Of a DNA stretch of 64,000 nucleotides, positions 63,839 to 64,000 are shown one piece after another. Source of the stretch: Hyphomicrobiales bacterium (GTDB lineage Bacteria > Pseudomonadota > Alphaproteobacteria > Rhizobiales > Rhizobiaceae). The notes beneath the pieces were generated by a model. The model saw only the letters and a program-made list of their open reading frames with translations, was not told the origin of the DNA and ran no database searches. The position numbers and the translations under genes are program-made. Positions within the stretch are counted from its first letter, which is position 1, and each line of letters begins with the position of its first letter. The stretch spans positions 62,001-126,000 of the forward strand of contig JAFKJW010000180.1 of NCBI GenBank assembly GCA_017305925.1, written 5' to 3'.

Positions 63839-63890
63839 TAGTAGGAATCAGGACGGGTTGCTGAGGACCGTAGCAAAGAAAAGGGCACGT

Positions 63891-64000
63891 ATGAACGAAA
63901 ATGGAAAGGTGAGGCTGGCACTCACGGGCGGTACGGGGTTCATTGCACGGGGCGTGCTCGAAAACTGCGCCGGAACCGGATTGCCCTGTCGTGCGCTTTC
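63891..64000 (+). CDS. NAD-dependent epimerase/dehydratase family protein, N-terminal part
   Basis: The first 36 codons of a gene that continues past the right edge. LALTGGTGFIARGVLENC is the glycine-rich Rossmann motif of extended SDRs that epimerise or dehydrate nucleotide sugars. Its position next to the WbuB-like gene fits sugar precursor supply for a polysaccharide. Confidence 0.75.
   Translation, partial: MNENGKVRLALTGGTGFIARGVLENCAGTGLPCRAL

Noticed and set aside
1-64000. CRISPR arrays, tRNA or rRNA genes
   Set aside because: No regularly spaced repeats and no cloverleaf or rRNA-like stretches were found on reading through; a covariance-model scan was not possible.

Overview
The window reads as a chromosome or large-replicon segment of a high-GC alphaproteobacterium of the order Hyphomicrobiales (Rhizobiales), most like Mesorhizobium, Aminobacter or a related Phyllobacteriaceae genus. 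The reasons are the codon use and GC content, the very high density of solute-binding ABC importers each tied to a small catabolic operon, the styles of regulator, and one copy of a hairpin-forming intergenic element at 62441-62543 that I recognise from rhizobial genomes. No rRNA, tRNA, CRISPR array, insertion sequence or phage gene was seen.

Layout. (1) 1-8875: part of a ribose-type ABC importer, an XRE-cupin regulator, a split AtuA-like pair, an AtzG/AtzE-like amidase pair, an MlrC-like metallopeptidase and a HisD-like dehydrogenase. (2) 8992-18015: one long minus-strand operon with a second ribose-type importer, an amidase, a B12-dependent diol dehydratase whose large and medium subunits are fused, its small subunit and an SDR, with a divergent LuxR-type regulator. 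(3) 18109-24827: a GntR-regulated amino-compound region that is visibly decaying. It has an orphan polar amino acid permease preceded by the stump of an ATPase gene, two intact aminotransferases, an SDR, an RraA-like protein and a broken third aminotransferase. (4) 24909-34073: a secreted protein of unknown function, a C69-type dipeptidase and a full peptide ABC importer with an XRE-like regulator. (5) 34407-41367: an M20 peptidase, a complete Liv-type branched-chain/amide importer and an alpha/beta hydrolase. (6) 41676-48179: a second peptide-type importer with an asymmetric ATPase pair, plus an SDR. (7) 48393-54822: a PRC-barrel protein and a glycosyltransferase/debranching enzyme/GT20 synthase/trehalose-phosphatase operon. 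(8) 54881-61117: a HAL-family lyase lacking the MIO triad, divergent from a hydantoinase-like, carbamoylase-like, UbiD and UbiX operon. (9) 61555-64000: a PfkB kinase and the edge of a surface-polysaccharide locus.

How it works together. Most of the window is import followed by amide, peptide or amino-compound breakdown: four binding-protein importers with their binding-protein gene in view, part of a fifth, and several C-N hydrolases. The two parts most worth following are the lyase/hydantoinase/carbamoylase/UbiD set, which looks like a breakdown route for a heterocyclic amino acid (an ergothioneine-like betaine is one candidate), and the diol dehydratase operon, which lacks microcompartment genes and a visible reactivase. 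Assignments rest on motif recognition by eye; substrates are inference throughout.
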